DNA from: Streptomyces sp. CB02056
GTDB lineage: Bacteria > Actinomycetota > Actinomycetes > Streptomycetales > Streptomycetaceae
NCBI RefSeq assembly: GCF_001905545.1
Contig: NZ_LIPD01000009.1
Span: forward strand, 602,698-666,697
Direction of reading: 5' to 3'
Length of the DNA stretch: 64,000 bases
Positions 42,835 to 51,110 of the stretch are shown here, piece by piece. The notes beneath the pieces are model-generated. The model ran no database searches and was not told where the DNA came from. It saw nothing but the letters and a program-made list of their open reading frames with translations. How positions within the stretch are numbered: the stretch's first letter is position 1; each line of letters starts with the position of its first letter. Made by a program: the position numbers and the translations under genes.

Positions 42835-44532
42835 ATGACCCAGAACCTGGCCGACACCTCCCGGCCTGCCGCCGACACCGCTCACGAGGCGAACGTCAGC
42901 GCGTCCAGAGGCTGGTGGCGGGACGCGGTCATCTACCAGGTGTACCCGCGCAGCTTCGCCGACTCCAACGGCGACGGCATGGGCGACCTGCCCGGCGTCC
43001 GCAGCCGCCTGCCCTACCTGCGCGACCTCGGGGTGGACGCGGTCTGGCTGTCGCCGTTCTACGCCTCGCCGCAGGCGGACGCCGGCTACGACGTCGCCGA
43101 CTACCGCGCCGTGGACCCGATGTTCGGCACCCTGCTGGACGCCGACGCCCTCATCCGGGACGCCCACGACCTGGGCCTGCGGATCATCGTCGACCTCGTC
43201 CCCAACCACTCCTCGGACCAGCACGAGTGGTTCCAGCGCGCCCTGCGGGAGGGCCCCGGCTCCCCGCTGCGCGACCGCTACCACTTCCGCCCCGGCAAGG
43301 GCGAGCAGGGTGAACTCCCGCCCAACGACTGGGAGTCCATTTTCGGCGGCCCGGCCTGGACCCGCAGCGAGAACCCGGACGGCACCCCCGGCGACTGGTA
43401 CCTGCACCTGTTCGCCCCGGAGCAGCCCGACTTCAACTGGGAGAACCAGGCCGTCGCCGACGAGTTCCGCTCGATCCTGCGGTTCTGGCTCGACATGGGC
43501 GTGGACGGCTTCCGCATCGACGTCGCCCATGGCCTGGTCAAGGCCCCCGGCCTGCCCGACCTCGGCGGCGCCGACCAGCTGAAGCTGCTCGGCAACGACG
43601 TCATGCCGTTCTTCGACCAGGACGGCGTGCACGAGATCTACCGCAGCTGGCGCACGATCCTCGACGAGTACCCGGGGCAGCGGATCGGCGTCGCCGAGGC
43701 CTGGACCCCGACCGTCCAGCGCACCGCCAACTACGTCCGCCCCGACGAGCTGCACCAGGCCTTCAACTTCCAGTACCTGGGCACCGGTTGGGAGGCCGCC
43801 ACGCTGCGTGAGGTGATCGACCTCTCGCTCGACTCGATGCGCCCGGTCGACGCCCCCACCACCTGGGTGCTGTCCAACCACGACGTCACCCGGCACGCCA
43901 CCCGGTTCGCCAACGAGCCCGGCCTCGGCACCCAGATCCGCACCCCCGGCGACCGGGCGCTCGGCCTGCGCCGCGCCCGCGCCGCCACCCTGCTGATGCT
44001 CGCGCTGCCCGGCTCGGCATACGTCTACCAGGGCGAGGAGCTCGGCCTGCCGGACGTCACCGACCTGCCCGACGAGGTCCGCCAGGACCCGTCCTTCTTC
44101 CGCCAGGCCGGCCAGGACGGCTACCGCGACGGCTGCCGCGTCCCGATCCCGTGGTCCGGCACCGAGGCCCCGTACGGCTTCGGCCCGGTGGCCGGCGGGC
44201 CGTCCTGGCTGCCGCAGCCGGCCGAGTGGGCCGAGCTGAGCGTCGAGGCGCAGACCGGCGACCCGAACTCCACCCTGGAGCTCTACCGCAGCGCGCTGGC
44301 CGTCCGCCGGGCCCAGCCCGACCTCGGCGCCGGCACCGGGGTCGAGTGGCTGGAGAGCCCCGAGGGCACCCTGGCGTTCCGCCGCGGCGCCTTCGTCTGC
44401 ACCGTGAACACCACCGGCGAGCCGGTGCGGATCGCGGCCCCGGGCACGCTGCTGCTCGCCTCGACCGACCTCGTGGTGGACGGCGGCGAGACGGTGCTCG
44501 CTCCGGACAGCACCGGCTGGTGGGCGGTCTGA
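42835..44532 (+). CDS. aglA: Alpha-glucosidase, GH13 family
   Basis: Hydrolyses the maltose and short maltodextrins imported by MalEFG. A 565-residue GH13 enzyme with the four conserved regions: DLVPNHSSDQH, GFRIDVAHGL (nucleophile Asp), GVAEAWTP (acid/base Glu, about residue 288) and LSNHDVTRH (transition-state Asp). YQVYPRSFADSNGDGMGDLPG at the start is typical of oligo-1,6-glucosidase/alpha-glucosidase types. ATG 42835 lies 114 bases after malG; no signal peptide, so it acts inside the cell. In Streptomyces coelicolor the equivalent gene after malG is aglA. Confidence 0.93.
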   Translation: MTQNLADTSRPAADTAHEANVSASRGWWRDAVIYQVYPRSFADSNGDGMGDLPGVRSRLPYLRDLGVDAVWLSPFYASPQADAGYDVADYRAVDPMFGTLLDADALIRDAHDLGLRIIVDLVPNHSSDQHEWFQRALREGPGSPLRDRYHFRPGKGEQGELPPNDWESIFGGPAWTRSENPDGTPGDWYLHLFAPEQPDFNWENQAVADEFRSILRFWLDMGVDGFRIDVAHGLVKAPGLPDLGGADQLKLLGNDVMPFFDQDGVHEIYRSWRTILDEYPGQRIGVAEAWTPTVQRTANYVRPDELHQAFNFQYLGTGWEAATLREVIDLSLDSMRPVDAPTTWVLSNHDVTRHATRFANEPGLGTQIRTPGDRALGLRRARAATLLMLALPGSAYVYQGEELGLPDVTDLPDEVRQDPSFFRQAGQDGYRDGCRVPIPWSGTEAPYGFGPVAGGPSWLPQPAEWAELSVEAQTGDPNSTLELYRSALAVRRAQPDLGAGTGVEWLESPEGTLAFRRGAFVCTVNTTGEPVRIAAPGTLLLASTDLVVDGGETVLAPDSTGWWAV

Positions 44533-44557
44533 CGTGGTTGGAATAGGCTCTGGGACC

Positions 44558-45577
44558 GTGACTACGGCGCGACTCTCAGACATCGCGGCGCAGGCGGGGG
44601 TCAGCGAAGCCACCGTCTCCCGCGTGCTCAACGGCAAGGCGAACGTTTCCGCCGCCACCCGGCAGACCGTGCTGGCGGCACTCGACGTGCTCGGGTACGA
44701 GCGGCCGACCCGCCTTCGCCAGCGCAGCGCCGGGCTGATCGGCCTGATCACGCCGGAGCTCAGCAACCCGATCTTCCCGGCGCTGGCCCAGGTGATCGAG
44801 CAGGTGCTCAGCCGGCACGGCTACACCCCGGTGCTGTGCACCCAGACGCCGGGCGGGTCCACCGAGGACGAACTGGTGGACATGCTGGTGGACCGGGGCG
44901 TGGCGGGCATCGTCTTCGTCTCCGGCCTGCACGCCGACACCACCGCCGACCACGACCGCTACGCCCGGCTGGCCGGGCGCGGGGTGCCGTTCGTGCTGAT
45001 CAACGGCTACAGCGAGAAGATCGACGCGCCGTTCATCTCGCCGGACGACCGCGCCGCGATGTGGATGGCCGTCCAGCACCTGGCCGAACTCGGGCACGAG
45101 CGGATCGGGCTGGCCGTCGGTCAGCGCCGGTACGTACCGGTGCTGCGCAAGATCGAGGGCTTCACGGCGGCGATGCGCGAGGTGCTCGGGCTCGGCCGGG
45201 AGGAAGCCGAGAACCTCGTCCACCACACGCTGTTCAGCGTGGAGGGCGGGCACGCGGCGGCCGGCGCGCTGCTCGACAAGGGCTGCACGGCGATCGTCTG
45301 CGGGAGCGACATGATGGCGCTCGGGGCGATCCGGGCGGTGCGGCAGCGCGGGCTGTCGGTGCCGCAGGACGTGTCGGTGGTCGGCTTCGACGACTCGCCG
45401 CTGATCGCCTTCACCGAGCCGCCGTTGACCACGATCCGCCAGCCGGTCGAGGCGATGGCCACGGCGGCGGTGGACGCGCTGCTGGAGGAGGTCGGCGGGA
45501 ACGCCGCCCAGCGCGGCGAGTTCATGTTCCAGCCGGAGCTGGTGATGCGCGGGTCCACCGGGGCCTGCGCGCGCTGA
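44558..45577 (+). CDS. LacI-family regulator, probable MalR-type
   Basis: A 339-residue repressor: helix-turn-helix at residues 4-50 (RLSDIAAQAGVSEATVSRVLNGKANVS, then the hinge ERPTRLRQRSAGLIGLITPEL) and a periplasmic-binding-like effector domain. Position 26 bases after aglA and the mal dyad upstream of malE support control of the operon. In S. coelicolor malR is instead divergent from malE, so the arrangement differs. GTG 44558 is preferred over GTG 44534; TAGGCT at 44544-44549 lies 8 bases upstream, suggesting a separate leaderless promoter. Confidence 0.88.
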   Translation: MTTARLSDIAAQAGVSEATVSRVLNGKANVSAATRQTVLAALDVLGYERPTRLRQRSAGLIGLITPELSNPIFPALAQVIEQVLSRHGYTPVLCTQTPGGSTEDELVDMLVDRGVAGIVFVSGLHADTTADHDRYARLAGRGVPFVLINGYSEKIDAPFISPDDRAAMWMAVQHLAELGHERIGLAVGQRRYVPVLRKIEGFTAAMREVLGLGREEAENLVHHTLFSVEGGHAAAGALLDKGCTAIVCGSDMMALGAIRAVRQRGLSVPQDVSVVGFDDSPLIAFTEPPLTTIRQPVEAMATAAVDALLEEVGGNAAQRGEFMFQPELVMRGSTGACAR

Positions 45578-45599
45578 ACCCCGGCCGCCACGGCCGTCG

Positions 45600-45637
45600 G
45601 ACGGGCCCCGGAGGGCGATCGCTCTCCGGGGCCCGTC
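45600..45637 (+). terminator. Hairpin terminator after the mal locus
   Basis: GACGGGCCCCGGAG pairs perfectly with CTCCGGGGCCCGTC (14 bp) over a 10-base loop containing GCGATCGC, 22 bases after the LacI stop. Confidence 0.85.
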
Positions 45638-45696
45638 GGCGTGCGCGCGGTCGGCCGTGGCGGGCCGTGGCAGGCCGTGCCGGGCCATGGGGTGGC

Positions 45697-45897
45697 TCAG
45701 CCCTCCTGGGCGGTAGGGCGGTCGGCGGTCAGGCGGTGCCCGTCGGCGGCCTCGCCGGTACGGGTCTCGGTACGGCGGCCGCAGGCCAGGTAGTCGCGCA
45801 GGACCAGTTCGACGGCGTCCTGGGGGCTCTTGGTGCCGGAAAGCATCATCGCGTCGATCGCGAGGTTCGCGTCGAGGGTGACGGTGACCTGGGCCAT
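45697..45897 (-). CDS. Small VapB-like (ribbon-helix-helix antitoxin-like) protein
   Basis: A 66-residue protein. The N-terminal half, MAQVTVTLDANLAIDAMMLSG then TKSPQDAVELVLRDYLACG, follows the beta-strand plus two-helix pattern of VapB/DUF2191-type antitoxins (strand, then TKxxxDAVxxALRxYL). The C-terminal third is polar and charged. ATG 45897 follows AGGAGGAG. No PIN-domain toxin gene is adjacent, so it is an orphan or has another role. The low information content of short RHH proteins makes the family call tentative. Confidence 0.55.
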   Translation of the reverse strand: MAQVTVTLDANLAIDAMMLSGTKSPQDAVELVLRDYLACGRRTETRTGEAADGHRLTADRPTAQEG

Positions 45898-46075
45898 GTG
45901 ACTCCTCCTCGGGTGCAGAGCAGCAGCATGCCCGCTGGGGCGGCGATCCACCACGGAACGGGGCGGAACCGCGGTCGGGAACGGTCGGGCACGCCGTGGC
46001 CCCGGGAACGCCGGAACCCCCGGGGAGGAGCGACCAGACTCTCCCCGGGGGTGGTGGGCGGTCAGTGTTCGGACG

Positions 46076-46159
46076 ACGGCCGACAGCTGACGGATAACAG
46101 CTGACAGATGTTGAAAGCTGTCAGCTGTTATCTGTTACCCGTCAGCTGTTACCGGCCGT
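46076..46159. repeat. Interspersed inverted repeat, copy B
   Basis: Inner 14-bp perfect stem ATAACAGCTGACAG (46094-46107) with CTGTCAGCTGTTAT (46118-46131) over a 10-base loop; then ACAGCTGACGG (46083-46093) with CCGTCAGCTGT (46139-46149), a 7-base bulge between; then ACGGCCG (46076-46082) with CGGCCGT (46153-46159). The most regular of the four copies. It lies 34 bases beyond the stop of the Rpf hydrolase and may terminate it. The rest of 45898-46193 shows nothing else. Confidence 0.88.
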
Positions 46160-46193
46160 CCGTCGGCCGTGCGCCGTGGACGGTGCGCCGTCC

Positions 46194-47573
46194 TCAGACC
46201 CGGCCGGCGAAGTCCGGGGCCCAGTTGGCGATGCTCTGCTCGCGGACGCCCGAGCTCGGGTTGGCGGCCTCGACGTACTTGCCGTTGCCGACGTAGATCG
46301 CGACGTGGTAGACGCCGGAGTCCTTGCCGTTGTTGGACCAGAACAGCAGGTCGCCCGCCTGGAGGCTGTCCAGCGAGACGTGGGTGCTGGCGGCGGCCTG
46401 GTCGGCGGCGACGCGCGGGACGGAGATGCCCGCGGCGCGCAGCGCGGCCTGGGTCAGGCCGGAGCAGTCCCAGCCGCCGTTGCCGGTGCCGCCGTAGACG
46501 TACGCCTGACCGACCTTCGACTCGGCGAAGGAGACCGCGGCGGCCATGCTGCCGGTCGCGGCCGGCGCCTGGGTCTGGGTCTGCGTCTGGGCCTGGGGCT
46601 GCGGGGCGGGCTTGGTGGCGGGCTTCGCGGCCGGCTTGGTGGACGGCTTGGCGGCCGGGGCCTCGGGCTGCGCGGTCGGCTGGGCGTTCACGGCACCGCC
46701 GTTCGCGGACTGGCCGGACTTCTGCGAGCGGTCGAACCAGGTGAAGTCCGAGCCGGACGTGCCGGCGGAGGACTGGCCGGCCCGGGCCTGGCCGTTGCCG
46801 CCGAAGGACAGCTGCTGGCCCGGGTAGATGGTGTCCGGACCCTCGGTCAGGGTGCCGCGGTTGAGGTCGTACAGCCGCTGCCAGCCGCCCTGCACCTTGT
46901 GCTGGTCGGCGATCGCGGACAGCCAGTCGCCCTCGACGACGGTGTAGTCGCCGCCCTGGGCCTGCTGCTGGCGCTTCTGCACCCAGTCGCTCCGGTTGCC
47001 GGAGGCGGCGGAGTCGGTGGAGGCCTGCGCGTCGCCCTGGGCGGGCGCGGCGGGCTTCGCGGCGGGGGTCTGGGGCTGCGCGGGCTTGGCGCTGGGCTTC
47101 GTGGCCGGAGCGGCCGGAGCGGCCGGCTTGGCGCTCTGGGCGGGCGCGGCGGGCTTGGCGGCGGTCGAACCCGCCGAGGTGTCAACGGCGGCCGCGGCGC
47201 CGCCCTTGGTGAGCCCGGCCTGGACCGAGCAGACCGGCCAGGCGCCGGGGCCCTGCGAGGCGAGGACCTTCTCGGCGACGGCGATCTGCTGGTCCTTGGC
47301 GGCCAGGTCGGCGCGGGCCGCGTAGGCCGTGCCGCCGAAGGCGGACCAGGTGCTGGAGGTGAACTGGAGGCCGCCGTAGAAGCCGTTGCCGGTGTTGATG
47401 CTCCAGTTGCCGCCGCTCTCGCACTGGGCGACCTTGTCCCAGGTGGCGACGGAGGCGGCCGAGGCGGTGCCGGTGGTGAGGCAGGGGACGGTGAGGCCGA
47501 CGCCCGCGACGCCGAGGGCGGCGATCACGCGACGGGTACGGCCGGACAGACGGGTGCCGTTGGTGGGCAGCAT
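46194..47573 (-). CDS. Secreted Rpf-LysM-NlpC/P60 cell-wall hydrolase
   Basis: A 459-residue exported peptidoglycan enzyme. Signal peptide about 1-39 (cleavage after ASA). An Rpf (resuscitation-promoting factor) transglycosylase domain, about 42-118, has the catalytic E52 in CESGGNWSINTGNGFYGGLQF. A Pro/Ala/Lys-rich spacer follows, then LysM about 209-258 (DYTVVEGDWLSAIADQHKV), a second spacer, and a C-terminal NlpC/P60 domain with Cys in WDCSGL and His in YHVAIYVG. It should cut both glycan and peptide bonds during germination or growth. ATG 47573 follows GGGAGAGGA. Upstream is a c-di-AMP riboswitch and a CRP-like site. Confidence 0.93.
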   Translation of the reverse strand: MLPTNGTRLSGRTRRVIAALGVAGVGLTVPCLTTGTASAASVATWDKVAQCESGGNWSINTGNGFYGGLQFTSSTWSAFGGTAYAARADLAAKDQQIAVAEKVLASQGPGAWPVCSVQAGLTKGGAAAAVDTSAGSTAAKPAAPAQSAKPAAPAAPATKPSAKPAQPQTPAAKPAAPAQGDAQASTDSAASGNRSDWVQKRQQQAQGGDYTVVEGDWLSAIADQHKVQGGWQRLYDLNRGTLTEGPDTIYPGQQLSFGGNGQARAGQSSAGTSGSDFTWFDRSQKSGQSANGGAVNAQPTAQPEAPAAKPSTKPAAKPATKPAPQPQAQTQTQTQAPAATGSMAAAVSFAESKVGQAYVYGGTGNGGWDCSGLTQAALRAAGISVPRVAADQAAASTHVSLDSLQAGDLLFWSNNGKDSGVYHVAIYVGNGKYVEAANPSSGVREQSIANWAPDFAGRV

Positions 47574-47592
47574 GAAGACGTGGTCCTCTCCC

Positions 47593-47765
47593 ACGCCTGC
47601 GAGGTGAGCTGTCGGATTCGGGCTGGAGTTGCCCGGCCGTGCGGTGAGCACGGCTTCACCCCTAGCCCTGGACCGTTCCGGAGAGCGGTCCGGGGCGACT
47701 TACCTGTGGGTCCCCCGCTCCTGCCGTGGTGCGTTTTCGCGCTTCCAGGACATCCGACGGCAGGA
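47593..47765 (-). promoter_or_regulatory. c-di-AMP (ydaO-yuaA) riboswitch controlling the Rpf hydrolase
   Basis: On the minus strand the leader has the conserved ydaO pieces in order: CGGGGGACCCACAGGTAAGTCG (complement of 47700-47720 region), CTAGGGGTGAAGCCG (complement 47651-47664 region), and CCGAATCCGACAGCTCACC with CGCAGGCG (complement of 47593-47620). These match the actinomycete form known upstream of rpf genes, where c-di-AMP binding lowers expression. The 3' end is about 20 bases before the ATG. The 5' boundary is approximate. Confidence 0.88.
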
Positions 47766-47805
47766 CTCGGCGTTGCGGATGACCGGGTTCGTGTGGTCAC
47801 GAACG

Positions 47806-47862
47806 GGGAGCACGTTAATCAGACTTAAGTTCAAACTGCAAACCACTGTGATGTGCATCACG
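47806..47862 (-). promoter_or_regulatory. CRP-like site and candidate promoter of the Rpf hydrolase gene
   Basis: TGTGA-TGTGCA-TCACG at 47847-47862 matches the CRP dyad TGTGA-N6-TCACA with one mismatch. Just downstream on the minus strand, TTGCAG (47836-47841) and TTAACG (47813-47818) are spaced 17 bp. Crp control of rpfA is known in Streptomyces coelicolor, which supports the reading. Upstream, ATGATCGT is directly repeated at 47896-47903 and 47906-47913. Confidence 0.65.
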
Positions 47863-48138
47863 GTTTAGTGGAAACTGCCAAAATTGCCACTCACCATGAT
47901 CGTAAATGATCGTTTTCAGGCAATGCTGTTGTGGAAGCCGACAACTGGCTCCGCCTCAGGAGTGGCGTGACGGTGCGTCGAATCGCGGAGTGGCGCACTC
48001 CGGCGGGTGGGGGAGCGGTCGCGATCGGAGCATGTGAATCCACGCTCCCTATTTCCTTTCAAATAGCGCCAGAACGGACATTCCCCTTCATTGCCGGGTG
48101 ACTCCCGTACGGGACGGACGGGGTGGGGGAAGTACGCG

Positions 48139-48173
48139 GAAGGGCCCGGAACGCGATCCGTTCCGGGCCCTTC
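48139..48173 (-). terminator. Hairpin terminator after the CbiX-like gene
   Basis: GAAGGGCCCGGAAC pairs perfectly with GTTCCGGGCCCTTC (14 bp) over GCGATCC, 28 bases beyond the stop. The interval 47914-48138 holds no supported gene. Confidence 0.85.
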
Positions 48174-48201
48174 GGTGCGCGCGAACCCGCGCGCGGTGTC
48201 C

Positions 48202-49161
48202 TTATCGTCCGCCAGGCCCCTCGGCGGCCGCGTGGGCGCCACGGGAGCCCTCCACGACCCCCTCGGCCTCGGCGGCGGCCGCCGCCTCCGCCTCGGCCCG
48301 TGCCAGGTCCTCCGGGGACGGCGTGGGCAGCGCGGCCAGGTAGGTGGAGGCGATCAGCTGGCCGACCGACGGGTAGGCGCCCAGCGGCGCGGCCGACGGG
48401 CAGCCGGTCTCCTCGGCGGCGGTGGCGAGCAGCTCGGAGTCCGCCTCCGGGCCGATCACCAGCGGGGCCAGGGCCGGGCGCTGCGAGCCGGTGTCCTTGA
48501 GGTGGTTGACGGCCGCGGCCACCGAGCCGGGCACGTCGAGCGCGGCGGCGACGACCGGCACGGCCAGCCGGGCGGCCAGCAGCACGCCGGTGATGCCGGC
48601 CGCGGCGGCCGCGTCCTCGCCGCCGACGGTGGTCAGTACCACGCCGTCCGCGGCGGTCGCGATGGCGAACAGCCGGGCGCGGTCGGCCCGGGCCAGCCCG
48701 GCCTCGGAGAGCCGGACGTGCACGGCCTCGGCCAGCAGCGGGTGCGGGCCCAGCGGGTCGGTGACGGGCGCGCCGTACTCGGCGGCGAGCGCGTGAAGCC
48801 CGGTCAGGAAGGTGTGCGGGCCGGGCACCAGCGGCACCAGGACGGGCATCGGCCGCCCGGCCTCGGCGGCCAGGGCCAGCAGCTCGGCCACGGTGCGGTC
48901 CTCGCCGCTCGCGCCCGCCGCACCGTCACCGGGGAGGTAGCCGACGGCGGTCTGGACGCCGTTCTGCTCGGTGCGGACGATCGAGAGCAGCTCCTCGACG
49001 ACCGAGCGGGACTCGGGCCCGGCGGTCGCGGGCACGGCGAGCACCAGGGCCGGGGCGCCGGCCGGGATCTCGGGGCGCTCGGGACGACGGTGGCGCCCCC
49101 GCGCACGGGAGCCTGGAGTACGGACGGGCAGTGGCGCGCCCGGAATGGCTGCGGTGCTCAT
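48202..49161 (-). CDS. CbiX/SirB-like (sirohydrochlorin chelatase-like) protein
   Basis: A 319-residue protein with a duplicated alpha/beta layout resembling CbiX/SirB chelatases: PALVLAVPATAGPESRSVVEELLSIV, then PVLVPLVPGPHTFLTGLHALAAEYGAPVTDPLGPHPLLAEAV, and in the second half LAPLVIGPEADSELLATAAEETG. The first strand lacks the usual catalytic histidine (HG replaced by PATAG), though H in VPGPHT and GPHP remain, so chelatase activity is doubtful. N- and C-termini are charged and Ala/Glu-rich. ATG 49161. It sits upstream of the Rpf gene in the same direction but is separated by a terminator. Confidence 0.65.
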   Translation of the reverse strand: MSTAAIPGAPLPVRTPGSRARGRHRRPERPEIPAGAPALVLAVPATAGPESRSVVEELLSIVRTEQNGVQTAVGYLPGDGAAGASGEDRTVAELLALAAEAGRPMPVLVPLVPGPHTFLTGLHALAAEYGAPVTDPLGPHPLLAEAVHVRLSEAGLARADRARLFAIATAADGVVLTTVGGEDAAAAAGITGVLLAARLAVPVVAAALDVPGSVAAAVNHLKDTGSQRPALAPLVIGPEADSELLATAAEETGCPSAAPLGAYPSVGQLIASTYLAALPTPSPEDLARAEAEAAAAAEAEGVVEGSRGAHAAAEGPGGR

Positions 49162-49562
49162 GCCGGAGATCGTAGGACATCGGCCCGTCCGGCTTGCAGT
49201 CGGCTGCCGTACGGGTTTCGCGTGCTCGCGGTACGGACCCGGTGCGTCTCCGGCGCCGGTCCGGGCGCTTTGCCTACAATCCGGACATTCTTCGCCCAAC
49301 CCCCGCGTGGTGGCCGGTGCTTGTCCCGACGCGATCCGAGGGGACGGGCGTTGCACCCGGGGCGCGTGAGATGTCTCACAGCATGGGCCCGGCTTGACGG
49401 AGGGTCACGGGCGGGCGACTCCCGGCATTCGAAGATCAACATTCAGCGGGGAGGTGCTCACGGCCGGTTATCGCGGGCTCGACGATTCATCGGCTATGTC
49501 CGTTTACGTACCGTCAGGGGAAGGGCCCGTGAAGAGTTCGCGGCTGCGGGTAAAAGGCCTCG
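49162..49562. other. Intergenic region without a supported gene
   Basis: Divergent interval between the CbiX-like gene and the DUF397 gene. A 56-75 residue plus-strand frame (49394 or 49454 to 49621) has no protein-like features and runs through the operator motifs, so I do not call it. The CbiX-like promoter must lie here but is not clear. Confidence 0.5.
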
Positions 49563-49609
49563 TGCACCTGCAATGTCCCGTGCTGATGCACGTGCACTGC
49601 GGCTATCAT
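49563..49609 (+). promoter_or_regulatory. TGCA-type operators and -10 box upstream of DUF397
   Basis: TGCACCTGCA (49563-49572) and the perfect palindrome TGCACGTGCA (49587-49596) are 24 bases apart, followed by TATCAT (49604-49609), a plausible -10 box. A protein on the second site would cover the -35 to -10 spacer. Confidence 0.6.
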
Positions 49610-49719
49610 CACGTCAAGTGAGGCGTTGTGCCGGACCGGTACGGGGCCGGTCCGTTCGTTTCGGCGGTGCCGGGGGCGCCGCGCTGGACGACAACTCCGG
49701 AGCTCTTCGGGAGATTTCT

Positions 49720-49983
49720 ATGCACGACTCGCAGGACACGCACGGCTCGTACGACACCTACAACGGGATGGCCGCCGCCGATCTCCAGGGGGTGGTCTGG
49801 CAGAAGAGCCGGCACAGCAACTCCCAGGGCAACTGCGTCGAGTTCGCGGCCCTGCCGGGCGGCGATGTGGCGATGCGCAACTCGCGGTTCCCGGACGGCC
49901 CCGCACTCATCTACACCCGGGCCGAGATCTCCGCCCTGCTGCTGGGGGCGAAGGACGGGGAGTTCGACCACCTGGCGGTCTGA
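49720..49983 (+). CDS. DUF397 domain protein
   Basis: An 87-residue protein with the DUF397 signature: VVWQKSRHSNSQGNCVEFAAL, VAMRNSRFPDGPALIYTRAEISALLLGAKDGEFD. In streptomycetes DUF397 proteins are encoded next to XRE-family regulators with a C-terminal DUF5753 domain (WhiJ-like) and act as their antagonists or partners. Here the XRE gene is 1.3 kb downstream, with an HATPase gene between them. ATG 49720 lacks a strong ribosome site (GGGAG at 49710). A clear rho-independent terminator follows. Confidence 0.9.
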   Translation: MHDSQDTHGSYDTYNGMAAADLQGVVWQKSRHSNSQGNCVEFAALPGGDVAMRNSRFPDGPALIYTRAEISALLLGAKDGEFDHLAV

Positions 49984-50009
49984 CCGGCCGCCGTGCTCCA
50001 TCATCGGGG

Positions 50010-50052
50010 GGCCGTCGTGGGTGCCGACACCACGACGGCCTTTGTCTTTGTC
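50010..50052 (+). terminator. Rho-independent terminator after DUF397
   Basis: GGCCGTCGTGG (50010-50020) pairs with CCACGACGGCC (50030-50040), then TTTGTCTTTGTCT. Confidence 0.88.
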
Positions 50053-50233
50053 TCCTCCGGATGTCTTCGCTCCGGAGGCCTCTCCCGGATCCGTCCGGCC
50101 GCCTGGCCCGCCCGGCCGCGCTGAGCCGCTCGCGGTTCCGTGGTGCCGGAGGCTCTCGACGGGGCCTGCTGGAAGCACCCGGGGTGCGGTCCTCCCGGGG
50201 TGTCCGTCGCCCGGCCGCGCGCCGTCCGGCGCG

Positions 50234-50323
50234 GGGTCCGTCCCGAAGGCAGGGCTCGTCCGGAACGCCGGGCCCGCTCGGAGCACGGGGCCCGCTGGGA
50301 GTACAGGACCCGCTCGGAGCGCG
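50234..50323. repeat. 18-bp tandem repeat, five degenerate copies
   Basis: Units start at 50234, 50252, 50270, 50288 and 50306; the consensus is close to GGGCCCGCTCGGAGCACG. A partial sixth copy runs to about 50334, at the stop codon of the HATPase gene. No coding frame through it is supported. Confidence 0.75.
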
Positions 50324-50332
50324 GGGCCCGTC

Positions 50333-50908
50333 CTAGGCCGAGCGCCGATGCCGTCCGCCGACGTCGACGGGACCGTCGAGCGGTGAGCGGCCGCCGAGCC
50401 CGGGGTGTCCGTCCAGCGGGGAACCGCCGACCGACTCGGCCTCGAACATCGCCCAGACCACCTTGCCGCTGCCCAGCGGGTGCCAGCCCCAGGAGCGGCT
50501 GAACGACTCCACCAGGTGCAGCCCGCGGCCCGATTCGGCGACGAAGTCGGCCTCCCGGGCGACCGGGCCGGTGCTGCTCGGATCGCTCACCGCGCAGACC
50601 ACCTGGGGTGCGCGGTGCACCAGGCTTATTCGGATCGGCAGCCGGCCGTCCGCGGTCGGCTTCATGGGAAAGTCGTACTCGCCCAGGGCGCCGCCCGACG
50701 GGTCGGGCCGTGCGCCGATCGCATGCCGGAGCGCGTTGGTCACGAGTTCCGAGGCCACCAGCGCGACGTCGTCGAACAGTTCCGTCAGGCCCCAGAGCTG
50801 GAGCGTGCTCCGAGCGAAGTCCCGCGCGGTTCTGACGGCTTCGAAGCGAGGAGCGAGCGTACAGGTGACCACATGGGGGTCAACCGCCAAAGCCGTACCG
50901 GTGCTCAT
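50333..50908 (-). CDS. RsbW-like HATPase (anti-sigma-type ATP-binding protein)
   Basis: A 191-residue GHKL ATPase of the streptomycete single-domain type. The N-box is ELVTNALRHA (about residues 54-63) and the G2 region is ESGRGLHLVESFSRSWGW; the G1 box reads VSDPSSTGP rather than DxGxG, as in this subfamily. The last 35 residues (GGSPLDGHPGLGGRSPLDG) are Gly/Pro-rich. ATG 50908 follows GAGGAG. It is divergent from the XRE regulator with 418 bases of palindrome-rich DNA between, and is convergent toward DUF397. These three families often occur together in regulatory modules. Confidence 0.87.
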   Translation of the reverse strand: MSTGTALAVDPHVVTCTLAPRFEAVRTARDFARSTLQLWGLTELFDDVALVASELVTNALRHAIGARPDPSGGALGEYDFPMKPTADGRLPIRISLVHRAPQVVCAVSDPSSTGPVAREADFVAESGRGLHLVESFSRSWGWHPLGSGKVVWAMFEAESVGGSPLDGHPGLGGRSPLDGPVDVGGRHRRSA

Positions 50909-51110
50909 GAAGAGCTCCTCCCATAAGGGGGCGGACACGGCTGGACCCGCCGGGGTCATGCCGGTCACCTCCGACTCGCTCGGCCGCTCGGCCGCCCCCT
51001 CGACCAGGCGCGCGCGCACTCGAACGCCCGATGACGCGGGGGACGCCGTCGGGTCGGTGCACGGAGTCGCGCGTGGGGTCGACGCGGAGCCCGCGGGATT
51101 GCCAGGGATG

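Noticed and set aside
47916..48242. 108-residue minus-strand frame near the CbiX-like stop
   Set aside because: Crosses the terminator hairpin and the CbiX-like gene end; no family character.
49394..49621. 75-residue plus-strand frame before DUF397
   Set aside because: Runs through the TGCA operators and -10 box; no ribosome site or recognisable domain.
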